DNA from: Galeruca laticollis | Lineage: Eukaryota > Arthropoda > Insecta > Coleoptera > Chrysomelidae | Direction of reading: 5' to 3' | DNA length: 64,000 nt | Assembly: GCA_963921935.1 (NCBI GenBank) | Contig: OY998184.1 | Span: 26,787,067 to 26,851,066, forward strand | Part shown: piece by piece, positions 10,945 through 20,963 of the stretch | Numbering within the stretch: position 1 is the first letter of the stretch | Layout of the letters: every line of letters starts with the position of its first letter | The notes under the pieces: generated by a model | The model's database searches: none | The model's input: the letters and a program-made list of their open reading frames with translations, nothing else | What the model was told of the DNA's origin: nothing | Position numbers and translations under genes: made by a program

Positions 10945-12535
10945 GATTATATTTTGAAAAAAAAATTTTAAGTTATTCTCACGTTTTTCATCAAGAACCA
11001 CACGAAAAAATGGTTTTTAGAAAAAAATCCTGTGTGTATGTCGTCGTCGTCGTCATCGTTGTCGTCGTTGTCGGCCACTTTTCGTTACATGTCTTGTTAG
11101 CACGATACAGCCTCCGGAGTGCAACAAATCACAAATTTTATGATTGAATATAGTTCAGGACATCACACAGATGAACCCTATCAATTTTCAGCTCACAATA
11201 GCCAGTACAACGGATGCTATGGTACTTGAAGTACGACATTTTTGTCATTCTTTGAGAAATTTCAGTTTGTTAGCACGATACAGCCTCCGGAGTGCTGAAA
11301 GTCACCAATTTTCTGATTGAATATTATTCAGAACATCTTACAGATGAACCGTATAGATTGTCAGCTCACCACAACCAATACAACAGGTGCTATAGTACTT
11401 TAAGTACGACATTTTTGTCCTTTTTGGAGAAATTTCAGTTTGTTAGCACGATACAGCCTCCGGAGTATATACAAGTGACCAATTTTATTATTGGATGTTA
11501 TTTGCTGCGTCTCAAAGATGAACCCTATTGAGATTCAGCTCACAAGAGCCAGTACAACGAGTGCTATGGTACTTGAGGTACCAAATTTTTGTCTTTTTTG
11601 GAGAATTTTCAGTTTGTTAGTACGATACAGCCTCCAGCTTGTATACAAGTGACCCATTTTATGATTGAATATTGTTCATGGCGTCTTATAATAGATGAAC
11701 TTTATTGATTTGGAGCTCACCAGAGCTAGTACAACGGGTGGTATGGTACCTGAAGTGCCTCATTTTTGTCCTTTTTGAAGTAATTTCGGGTTTAGCACTG
11801 TAATGTTTTTCTAATTTATCTAAACAGTAAACGGGTGGCATGAACTCTAAACACACAGTAGGTTCACTTACCTAATTTATTTATTCACTACACTACTCAC
11901 TAATTATATACACAGTATATTCACTTAAACTAATTTATATAAACAATTAACTCACGTATTTACTGTTTACTATTTCGGTGTATTCTTGCTTATTTCACGA
12001 GATCACTTTATCAACTGAACAAACTCTTTCTGGTCGGTCCCTTATATATTAGTGCCTTTTTCACTAGATAATTCTAGATTGCGGCTTACTCAAAAACAAT
12101 TGGTTTTCTGGCATTTTCTAGATAAGACTGGTCACAAAAACAATGTCTAGATAAGACAGTCACAATCGTAAACAATTCTAAGAATCCCTGCGCGTCCGCC
12201 ATAGTTTTAACTTTCATACCTGGCTTAGACAGAGTCGGATTTAGGGACTATACCAGTGTGCTGTTTCGTAACAGTACGATACAGCCTACGGAGTGTATAC
12301 AAGTGGCCCATTTTATAATTGGATATTTTTCAACGTGTCTCACAGATGTACCCTATTGATTTTCAGCTGATTATCGCGAATACAGCGGGTCCTATAAATC
12401 CAGATATACTGCAATTTCGGATACTTTTGGAGAAATTTCGGTTTGTTAACACGATACATCCCCCGAAGTGTATACAAGTGACAATTTTATGATAGAATAT
12501 TAATCAGTGCATCTCACAGATGAGGAAAAGTTAGT
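10945..12535 (+). repeat. Satellite locus 1: GTC-rich leader plus ~172-bp tandem repeats
   Basis: A leader (10945-11095) carries a GTCGTCGTC microsatellite at about 11040-11075. It is followed by tandem units starting GTTAGCACGATACAGCC at 11096, 11269, 11442 and 11613, then 12274 and a truncated unit at 12445. Each unit contains TACAAGTGACC, ATTTTATGATTGAATATT, CAGATGAACCCTATTGATTT, CAGTACAAC and TTTGGAGAAATTTC. Units are about 80-85 percent alike. The same leader plus unit arrangement recurs at 29592, so this is a defined repeat element, not a plain array. It resembles non-autonomous Helitron/Helentron elements that carry tandem repeats, though I cannot see their termini. Confidence 0.85.
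11799..12273 (+). mobile_element. Solo LTR inserted in the satellite
   Basis: A 475-bp block interrupts a satellite unit between TTTAGCAC and GTACGATACAG. It starts TGTAATG and ends CGTAACA, a TG...CA pair with short inverted ends. The flanking GCAC/GTAC is a probable 4-bp target duplication with one change. Inside is a TATA-like CCCTTATATATTAG near 12040. There is no internal region, so it is what remains after recombination between two LTRs. Orientation is inferred from the TATA motif. Confidence 0.7.
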
Positions 12536-12940
12536 TTTAATTCTTAAAACCATTTATTTTATTAAACATTCAATGTATTTGAAAGATTGAAATGTAAAAC
12601 ACTTGATATTGAAGACTTATTTATAAGTCTTTTATTTTAATTTTGAATGTTTATAGTCTAAATTTGAGGTTACATCCTAATGACATAAAAATAGGAAAGC
12701 GTTCACCTGTTTCATGCCGTTTGAGCCGGATGCACTATACCAAACTGCCAACTTGGCTTATTTGCACCATCAAAGATCCAATTTCATTTATTCATAAGTG
12801 AACATTTGGATAGAAACGTATACAATATTTATATATATATAAGTACAATGATAATAGAGAAAGCCAAAATTTCATTTATAGAAAAAAAGTCAGTTGGGCT
12901 ACTTTGTCAAATACGAAATTCTAACAAAAAAACATTGACA
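12536..12940. other. No gene seen; AT-rich
   Basis: It contains a short palindrome, GACTTATTTATAAGTC, near 12614. Otherwise nothing is recognised. Confidence 0.4.
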
Positions 12941-12945
12941 GTCCC

Positions 12946-14600
12946 CTATTCATCCGTTTCTGGTTCGATGTCATCATCTTCTGCTTGTTCGTTTGTCCTT
13001 AAACTGGTGTAGAAATCGTGACATACTGGCGGAATATACGGAAAAACACTTTGACGAACTTTATATTTTAATATTTTCACAGGCCATTGTATTTTCAGCC
13101 ATCCTACTTTTATGTCTTGTTCCCCTTTTTTCTGTTAGTGACTAGCGCATCTTGCCTAGTGGTGCTTTCAAAGTGTTCAGATTTCACTTTTACCACCCGA
13201 AATTTGTTAGTATTCTTGGCGTTGGAAAGAACTATTACCCAGTCATCTGGTAAAAAAATATGATGATAGAATCGTTATTATTTTTCGATCATCCTAAAAT
13301 CTCTGTCGCACGGCAAGTACGAATAACCGGAAACAAGAAACTTGTGGTGTATGACTGTGGGAGTAAAATCATTGGAGACCGTCATGTATGTACAAATAGA
13401 TGCGAATTTTATATTGCCTCTTTGACCCCCGCATTGGTCGCTGTAGAAGATCAAAATTGGTGTTTTTACATAGGTTCTTACATAGTGTATAATGCAAGAG
13501 CCAATTTCTTGGGGACCCCGTGAGGCCATACGTAGATGTGTACTTGATCTGTGCTTATACTATGCCACTCCCGTAGAAATACTGGGAGTTGCTACGGTCT
13601 TCATCAACTCAAAAGCAATGGTCGTTGTGGGGTCTTTATCTTTAGTTGGATATTCCCTCAAGCCATTTCGAGCTACCTCTGCCATCCGTAAGTGTAACTA
13701 TTTTTCTTTTTTCGCAGTACTTTTTTGCACACCATTAGAGTTCTTTATTGTCATGTTATAGGAATCACATCTTTTGCATGTACCGGTCACAGGGTACCGA
13801 ACATGAAGATTAAAATCTTCATTAAATATTTTTGAAAAACAAATTTGGATACCTTTACTTGTGGCTCCTCTCTTTGTACAAACAATTCAAATGGCTTAGT
13901 AACATTTAAATCGAGTGTGAGATACTCTCGATTGGGATTTTTCTGGCGGTTATAGTGGAATGTGTATTTGACAAACCTATTTATAATTTTTTTACGCTTT
14001 AAATATTCTCTTCCTTATTCTTAGGAGGGTGTTTTCCTCTCTTATCTAGCGGCGGAGTGGTGAGTTTGCCACCCATTGTCTTATTTATTAAAGCTCTAGT
14101 AAGTCTTCCATCCGAAAGTCTCGAACAGTTCTTGAAAAATTATTTGCAAACGGTTACCATTTCACCTGATTTATTTGGTAATGTATAGATTCTTGTCTTT
14201 TGACGTTTATTAGGAGCCCTAGCTGATGTAACTCGTCCTTTATTAACAGTACTTACTTGCGCATTTATGTAAGCAGTTTATAAATTAAAATTGAATAAGT
14301 TGTAAAAGATTTGAAAGATATTTCTTCTCTCTCCAATACTTAACAGCGAATGGCACTTCCGACGACAACTACAAATATCATAAAAAATGTCTTTTCAGGA
14401 ACAAGCTTACCACGAGAGTTATGATAAGATTATCCCTAATTCTGTCCAATCTCAGATTTATGCCTCGCCCAACCCTGCTTAATCTGTGTTCGCTTTTTAC
14501 CCTTACTTGATGTGTGTTCTTCATTTTCTTCCAAACTTTGCTGAGACTCAGCATCTGATGGTGGATTGAAGTCAGATTCAGAACGAGTCTCAAATTCACT
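12946..14600 (-). pseudogene. DUF7869-type transposon-derived protein pseudogene
   Basis: The minus strand carries pieces of an insect multicopy protein. In order: EEHTSSKGKKR and RGKLVPEKTFF (about 14500-14380), much decay, then GPQEIGSC, FYSDQCGGQRGN, and HKFLVSGYSYLPCDRDF (13520-13290). The end is DFYTSLRTNEQAEDDDIEPE and a stop at 12949-12951. The SDxCGxQ and HSYLPxDRDF patterns define the family, which is thought to be transposon-derived. The frame is broken repeatedly between 14380 and 13530, and near 13260. A 70-90 codon plus-strand reading over the same DNA is a shadow. Confidence 0.75.
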
Positions 14601-14639
14601 TAGTTCACGAATACTGAATGTATCAGAAAATTACATTTC

Positions 14640-15588
14640 AAACTGGAAACAAAGAATTTTGATTAAATATTATATCTAAATCACTATTCTTCAAGATATG
14701 AAACAAATTTTCCACCAAATAAATTTTAGGTTATTATCTTTAAAATGAATATTTTCAGTTTACACCACTAATTAAGTAATGTAAATCATTCTTTATATAA
14801 AATATAAGTAGCTACTTACCGTCACAGAAATCTGCACAAACCCCAATAAGATAACAGCTGATAATATACTTTATAAATGAAGTCAACCCTCAACGACACA
14901 TTACAAAATCTGAAACATCAGACTGTCCCAACTGTCACTTACGCCACAATTCCGTATAAAAAAGTATTAAAATCCCGATGCGGCCCAAGTGATTATGCTG
15001 CGCCATCTAGTTGGTAATAGAGGAAAGTTGTTTGGGCCACTATGGCAATAAAATATAGACGAATGCTATTGATTGTTGGATCTAACTCAAAAACGCAAAA
15101 TTTTCAGTTGGGCCACTCTGCTTCTGAGCGACTCAATTGTCAAAAAATTCCAATAACTTACAGTTATCCAAAATAGACGCCGTCATGCAATTCAGAACCT
15201 TACTCGCTATTTTTTACCAATTTTCACCATTTGCAGGTACAGTATAATTCACGAAAGTTGAAGCCACTTAAAGTAGCAGATGTATCAGCCAACTGGTTGT
15301 CAAAACCACCGCCATATTGTAAAATTGAAAATAAGTAGTGTAACGATTTCACATTTTGTAGATTAACACAAAATTAGAATATTAATAATTTATTCCAAAT
15401 AGGTTTTTTTATTACATGGAATAAGAATTGATAGTACATAAATTGTATCCTAACATTCTGCAGTATGGTCATTGATAAATTTGAGAGGAATATATTGATT
15501 AATGTAGAGAATTAAAAACAAGGCGAAGACAACTAATTTCCAGAACAGTTCCTTCATACACCAAATTTCGTAATATATTCATAAATAG
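14640..15588. other. No gene recognised
   Basis: AT-rich DNA with two GTTGGGCCAC-like blocks near 15036 and 15111 that might be remnants of a repeat. No open frame is worth reporting. Confidence 0.4.
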
Positions 15589-16130
15589 TGTTACACGAAT
15601 TATGTCACCCCTTGTATAGAAGATGATATGAAGATACTGACACACTGTATAATTTTGCTGATCAGTTTTAGTTTACTTTATTTTCTAAATTCATTCAGAC
15701 AGCAGTCAGTTAACTTTTAAGTAAATTAGACGTAACAATTATTCTCGGTAATATTCTAAGTGTAAAAGTAATAAATAAATATTTTTAAAAATAGACTTTT
15801 CACCTCCGGTGATTTATTTCACGTGTTCTATGAATGTCAGAATGACAGCTTGGACTGAAAATGAGAAGAGAGCTGAATAGGCGGAGTAGTCATAGTCAGC
15901 TGTCAAAGTCAAAGTCTAAAACTTTCAAGATTTTTCTACTGTGTTCCATATTGACGTACTAGTATGTTATAGAATATTCTAGTCCTTTCTGGAAAGTTCT
16001 TTCTATATATAAATAGAGATCAGTTGTGGCAGTCAGTCAGTCAATAGTTTGATGTGTTAATAAATTGAATTGTTAAAAAGTAGTATTGTATTTTTGACAA
16101 GTGTTGAATAAAGTTGTGAAAGTTATAACA
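15589..16130 (+). mobile_element. 5' LTR of a Ty3/gypsy-like retrotransposon
   Basis: The 542-bp block starts TGTTACACG and ends GTTATAACA, an inverted TG...CA pair. It holds a TATA box (TATATATAAATAGAG, about 16004), an initiator-like CAGTCAGTCAGTC about 30 bp later, and an AATAAA signal near 16108, in the right U3-R-U5 order. A gag-like ORF begins 26 bp after the end. The sequence that should be the primer-binding site, GTGGTACAAGCGG, fits no tRNA I recognise. Confidence 0.7.
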
Positions 16131-16155
16131 GTGGTACAAGCGGTAAAAGTAATTT

Positions 16156-16680
16156 ATGGTCAATACTAGAAGTACAAATTACGACACCGATATGGAAGCT
16201 AATAGTTGGGCACCAGCTTGGTTTCTTCAGATGATGGAGCAAGAAATAAAACAGGGAAGAAAAAAAGGAAAGGAGGAAGAGGAACGGAAAAGTAAGCAAG
16301 AAAAAGAGGAGGGGGAACGGAAAAGTGAGCAAGAAAAAGAGGAAGAGGAAAATCGTAGAAAACAAGAAAATGAAGAAGAGGAGCACATGAGGAACGTGGA
16401 GAAGGAGGAAATGAAGCAAATATTAGAGGTACTGTCCGATTTTTGTTCTACCTTTAAAAGTAAAATAGCGGCCTTAGATAACAAAATAGATACAATGAAA
16501 GATGACCTAAAACAGACATAAAAACAGTTAAGGAAGATTTGGCAATAGTAGAAAAAGATTTAAAAACAGTAGAGAAAGATTTAAAAACGACAGAGAAAGA
16601 TTTAAAAACAGACCAGCTTGACCTAAGACAAAAATTAGATGGGTTCCGGTGCACTTCGCGACCCTCGGAATTTTATGTTA
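16156..16680 (+). pseudogene. Truncated gag of the gypsy-like element
   Basis: The ORF starts MVNTRSTNYDTD, the MVNTRS opening typical of many insect gypsy gag proteins. It then runs through a very charged Lys/Glu coiled-coil stretch (residues 30-80) to DKIDTMKDDLKQ-type heptads and a stop at 16519-16521. The +1 frame continues with three near-identical EKDLKT heptads up to 16640, after which the element breaks off. There is no capsid homology, pol or 3' LTR in the window, so it is a 5' fragment. Confidence 0.65.
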
Positions 16681-16739
16681 ATTTTAATTTTGTTTGAAAA
16701 TTGGGCTCAAGAGAAGAACAAACTAATTTTCCTACTCTC

Positions 16740-17185
16740 CCAAACAATAAAGGGGATCGAGTTAACCTTTAGGTGACTTTGAAAGGAATAAAGTACAGTA
16801 AATTACTATATATCGATATAATATTTTATACAAAGAAATCATTATATTCAATTTACGTCGACTAGTAGTAGAGATAACTTCAATTTCTGCCCGGAATCTA
16901 GTTGACCTAATTGTTCTATAATCTGGCCAGCGACTATATTTTTTATTATTCAAGAGACGTAAGTATTTATTCTACACTTTCTCGAAATTTTCTAATTACA
17001 TTTGAGGTTTATCTCCCCAGATAATAGATCCAAACTCAAGTTTAGGTCTCAATAAAGTATTAAACAACATTTTTAGTGTCAATATTTGAAAAATGATTGG
17101 TTTGTCTAAAAACTAAACCATTATACGAGTGGCAATCTTAACTGATTTTTGTATATGTGAAAAGAAATACACTTGACTATTATTA
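16740..17185 (-). pseudogene. Non-LTR retrotransposon (CR1/jockey-like) RT C-terminal fragment
   Basis: On the minus strand: SQVYFFSHIQKS, LFNTLLRPKLEFGSIIWG (the conserved RPxLEYG..WG motif after the RT core), KYLRLLNNKKYSRWPDY, and STTSRRKLN..LYKILYRYI. Several stops separate the blocks. 5' and 3' parts are missing. Confidence 0.65.
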
Positions 17186-17454
17186 GTAACTCTAAGATCC
17201 GATATAATATATAAATAAAAATGTATTTATCATAATATGACAGTTCCACAAATCACCTACTCTATAGATGTTTCACGCAGATGGTCAAGGTCAAGCTATT
17301 TTATTAGTACGTGTTTCAGACAAGCAGATGGAAGCACCATTGAATTTTAGTAGTATTGTAAAATTTCCTGTTTTATCCACTCACCGCTGCCAAATCTCAA
17401 TAATTTTGATTTATAACTACAAATCCAGGTGATTTGTGTTTATAACTGTGTTAT

Positions 17455-18017
17455 CACTTCCCTAAAAAGCCATGGTTCAGTGAAAGCCAATTGAACAAAT
17501 CTAAATTATCCACTTATTCAAGATAGAGAATTGGGCACTGTTATTCCAAAGATCACCTAAACAGAATGGGACTGGTTGTGCGATTGTGAAGCAGTAGCTA
17601 ATCTTAATCACATTTTTTTTGATTGTGCAATTAACAAAGGTGTAAGGGACAAATTTTATATAGACATAATTAAATGCTTTAACCCGCTTGCTATGGTGCT
17701 TAATCTAAATTGTATATTGAGAGAGACTGCTGATTGTGTAGTTTTGTTAGTTTGTAAGTTTCTGAGGGACATTAACTGTAAATTGTAAATGGCTTTGTAA
17801 ACTTTTGTGAATTTAGATTTTCGCATGAACTAAAATTCAATGTGAATTGGAAATCTACGTAAACCTTTAACTTTCAGACAGGAAGGAGTGATGACTATGG
17901 TCAGACGCACGTGAGTGCAACTTCTTTCAGTGATTATAATTATCTAGGTAGGAAATTTCATCTGGGTAAATAGTTCGGAAGAATTGAGCCCAAGATCTCA
18001 AAAAAGAAGAAGAAGAA
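17455..18017 (+). pseudogene. LINE ORF2 C-terminus and 3' tail (I/jockey-like)
   Basis: The plus strand reads RIGHCYSKDHLNRMGLV, then CDCEAVANLNHIFFDC (the CxC...H...C zinc-binding tail of I/jockey-type ORF2), ending RDINCKL and a stop at 17788. A ~230-bp 3' UTR follows, closing in AAGAAGAAGAAG (about 18003-18016), which looks like a LINE 3' repeat tail. 5'-truncated, it was presumably inserted inside the P-like element. Confidence 0.75.
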
Positions 18018-18159
18018 CTGTGTTATAACGCTATATAGTTTTATTTTTTATATTTTATCAGTTTTCGTTTTCAAATGATATAAAGTCAGTTTGAGTGATA
18101 AATTTCAATTTTTAAATAATAGTGTGTGTCAGGTTTTATGATGCCACGTTATATGAAAT

Positions 18160-18392
18160 GCCTAATTGCACACCAACATCTAAATATTAGACATATATTT
18201 CCAAATCCAAATAAAGACTCCCAAAAATTCAAGGCAATACAATAAAATGTGATGAATTGAAGACAATGGAGCCGTTAGATGTATATCAAGCAAAGAGAAT
18301 ATGCCATAAACATTTTGAAGTGAAGTACACTACAGCTTGATCTAATAGATTGTATTCAACTGCTAGTCCATTCTTATTTTTACCTGGTAAGA
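18160..18392 (+). pseudogene. Degenerate THAP domain of the P-like element
   Basis: The plus strand shows IRHIFPNPNKDSQKFKAI, a frame change, then MEPLDVYQAKRICHKHFE (the CxxH pair), and SPFLFLPG next to a GTAAGA donor. This is the second half of a C2CH THAP zinc finger, the DNA-binding domain of P-element transposases. The first Cys pair is not preserved and one stop lies before SNRLYS. Confidence 0.7.
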
Positions 18393-18419
18393 GAAAAATG
18401 TAGTGAACAAATATTAATA

Positions 18420-19240
18420 AACATGTGATTTCTTGAAAAAACTTCAGACCTACATTATATCACTGGTAAATTATTTTTTTTAAGCTGCAGTTATGTCACT
18501 TGAAAATACACACACTCCTGAGCCTTTGTTATTGCCTTGCAGTGGTATGTATTTCTATTATATAATTAAAACAAAAAGCAGTAAGTTTATATTATAAACT
18601 TTGTAACATGCGTACACAATCATAAATTTATTTTATGTTTTATGTCTACAGTTTACAATATTCTTGTTTCAAGATATGTCTCTGATTTATTTTAATGCAA
18701 TTGTAGCTTGTGCCAGTAACAATAGTAGCTAAACTTTCATCATTCTACTGTTGAAAATATTTTGTTGTATCTACATGTACTTTGTACATTGTCCCTATTT
18801 TGTGAATATACTTTTTTCAATAAATGTTTTAATAACATATGTTTCTTATTTTGGTCCTTCTGTAAACAGTCAATTGCCAAAAAACTGTTAATTTCTTTAA
18901 ATATTGCTCAGTAAATGACTTGTTTTTTTAAAAAGTCTAATATATTTATCTACAATGATAAATTGTTTGCCAATTATATTAGAATTTACAAGATATTAGC
19001 GACGTTAATGATTGGCAAACAATTGAGTGTGCATAATATAGTACACTTTTTAGTAAAACCTAATAAACAAGGACCTTCAAACCAACAATAATAGATAATC
19101 GCAATTTAAATTTAGCGCCCATTCTTCTTTCCCTAGTAGCGGCTTAAGGAACAATTTACCCATACTTAATTGTGTTTCAGTTCCATAGGTGGCGCTAGTT
19201 TTTGTCATTTCAATTAATCATTGTCGTGAACTATCTATAG
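18420..19240. other. Interior of the P-like element, no coding seen
   Basis: AT-rich, no transposase core. An inverted pair, AGCGCCC (about 19119) and GGTGGCGCT (about 19188), may be subterminal. Confidence 0.4.
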
Positions 19241-19588
19241 AGTAGGTGATTTGTGGACAGTTCGTTTGAAGGTTGCTGGTGTATTTAGAATTTTATCACT
19301 AAATAATACTTATAGGTTATGGTTAGGGAAAATCAACACACAAATACTACCAAAAATTTAATGAAGTGTAGTATTTAAATTAAAAACAAAGTGATTTACA
19401 AACTTACTTCAAGTTGCAGGTACATCATTTAGGTATAAAAAAAGGTGAAAAAAAAACAAAATAGGGAGTTATAAAATTGTTTATTTTAATTTATGAGAAA
19501 TAGACATAGAAAAATTCCAATTTAACATGAAGCAAACAAAAATTTCAATTATAAACAAAATACCCCCACACAAAGATTTAAATAGATT

Positions 19589-19646
19589 TTCTATTTTTCA
19601 TTAGGATAGTATGCCTGTTTCTCCGTTTTCATTATTTTACAAACTT
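19589..19646. repeat. 58-bp direct repeat, left copy
   Basis: TTCTATTTTTCATTAGGATA... to ...TTACAAACTT. It is repeated exactly by eye at 20342-20399, flanking the LTR-containing insertion 19647-20341. Confidence 0.85.
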
Positions 19647-19653
19647 ACAAACA

Positions 19654-20339
19654 AAATACATACCAAAAATTATAATTTTGCTTTCTATTTTCCGGATACT
19701 TTCTAGGCAGATTATAGTTTCAGAGTGTATAAGTGCGGAAATATTTTAAACTAAAACCAGTTATTTTTTTTCCTTAGGTTCGAAGCAGGTGCCATGTACA
19801 ATGCTCAGATGCTGGGATGGTGAGGACTACCGAATTATGTATTCATCGTTTCAACATTTCCTTTATATCTGCGTTTGATAGTCCCATCTTTTTCTCCCCC
19901 GTTTATGTTAATCGCATCTGTTGTGTTTTTTAGGCTTATTTCAGAATGAACTAGGGCTATTGTAGAGAGTAGCTTGACGCGAATTTCTTCAAGAGACCCT
20001 ATATTTTCTGAGCTCAAGTAATGAGAAATTATGTGAACATTAAACCTTTATCAAATAAAAAGTTTACATTAGAGATAATGACCTAATTTCATATATAAAG
20101 AAGCAAGAAGACAGAGACAGTCACTTCTATTTGCGACATCAAACGATTCACATTTATGTTATTGTATCTATTATATATTTGTATCCAGTATTATTGTAAT
20201 ATTTCATTGAAGTAACTATAAAAGTGGTAAATACGGTTTTAAATAACCTCTTTCCAGGCCGGAAAGATAAAATTGGCGCAGTCAGTAGGATTCAAGAAGG
20301 TTTCAGCTGTAACCGTTGGTCTTGAAGAAACCAAGAAGA
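19654..20339 (+). mobile_element. gypsy-type LTR and primer-binding site, fragment copy A
   Basis: It matches 38732-39417 over its full length with no indel I can see, only about a dozen substitutions. The probable LTR is 19759-20274 (AGTTATTTTTT to AAAATT, 516 bp) with a TATATAAAG box near 20092. It is followed by GGCGCAGTCAGTAGGATTC, the usual primer-binding site of insect gypsy/17.6-type elements. About 105 bp upstream of the LTR is also shared, so this is not a clean solo LTR. An antisense 60-codon ORF (19835-20017) is conserved in both copies, but I do not regard it as a gene. Confidence 0.75.
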
Positions 20340-20341
20340 TA

Positions 20342-20399
20342 TTCTATTTTTCATTAGGATAGTATGCCTGTTTCTCCGTTTTCATTATTTTACAAACTT
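20342..20399. repeat. 58-bp direct repeat, right copy
   Basis: Second copy of 19589-19646. Read on the minus strand it is the end of a short coding-like stretch (…KQAYYPNEK and a stop). Confidence 0.85.
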
Positions 20400-20520
20400 C
20401 CTCTTTTTCTGGAATTTTCATAACATATATTTTAGTTTTTTCAAAAGCCTTATTGATTTTTTCCAGTGGTTCGTAGTTTAAATTGTTGATGAAATCAATA
20501 ATTTTTTAAATAGAATCCTA
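20350..20520 (-). pseudogene. Unrecognised minus-strand coding-like fragment
   Basis: The minus strand is open for about 50 codons: IIDFINNLNYEPLEKINKA, KIYVMKIPEKEEVCKIMK, then a stop at about 20350. The composition is protein-like, but I do not recognise a family. Its last ~18 codons fall in the duplicated 58 bp, so the LTR insertion hit its 3' end. No start is visible. Confidence 0.35.
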
Positions 20521-20963
20521 TTGAATTGAAGTACTTAAAAAAATATTGATGACATTACAATTGCCTTTCTTATTTTTTCTAAGTGAACCTTGTGCGCTGG
20601 ACCTTTATTCAATAAAATGGGTTACTCCTTTTTGATAATTCAATTAAGTTATAGATGTCTCAGCTATATAAAAATCATCTCCCAATGTAGTGCTGGCAGT
20701 ATCTGAAACAAACTCGCTCTTCTGCAATATCCTGTCTGTTGTATTACTTGCTGTTAATTTACTACTACTAATTTACTATTTTGAGTTCTTCCTTCAATAT
20801 TTTGGCATGTATTTCATATCTGTGTCCCACATGTGTTTCCTTGATTTGTACCACTATATTTCCTTTAAATCATTGTAGATTTGTAGATTGTAGGGGGCTC
20901 GTACAGGCTGTACAGCCTCACAAGCACTTCGACCTATAAGTTCTTTTGTGCGTGACCCTTGAT

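Larger units (their letters stand above)
17247..19255 (+). mobile_element. P-like DNA transposon with 8-bp TSD
   Basis: The left end begins CACAAATCACCTACTCTATA (17247) and its inverse closes the element at 19255. The TIR runs about 31 bp (…GATgTTTCACG). Both ends are flanked by the identical 8-bp direct repeat GACAGTTC (17239-17246 and 19256-19263). An 8-bp duplication, a TIR starting CA and a THAP domain inside together point to the P superfamily. It is 2,009 bp, too short for a whole transposase, and also contains a LINE tail. No RNase-H-like catalytic core was found, so it is inactive. Confidence 0.8.

Noticed and set aside
10926..11531. ORFs within the satellite array
   Set aside because: They read across tandem units and do not stay open in the other units.
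13260..13761. Plus-strand ORFs of 87 and 89 codons
   Set aside because: Antisense to the DUF7869 pseudogene, which explains the sequence.
16123..16484. Minus-strand Leu/Phe- and Ser-rich ORFs opposite gag
   Set aside because: Shadows of the Lys/Glu-rich gag coiled coil; the composition is just the reverse complement of GAA/AAG codons.
20690..20878. Plus-strand 62-codon ORF
   Set aside because: Hydrophobic AT-rich chance ORF next to the LINE target site; no supporting feature.
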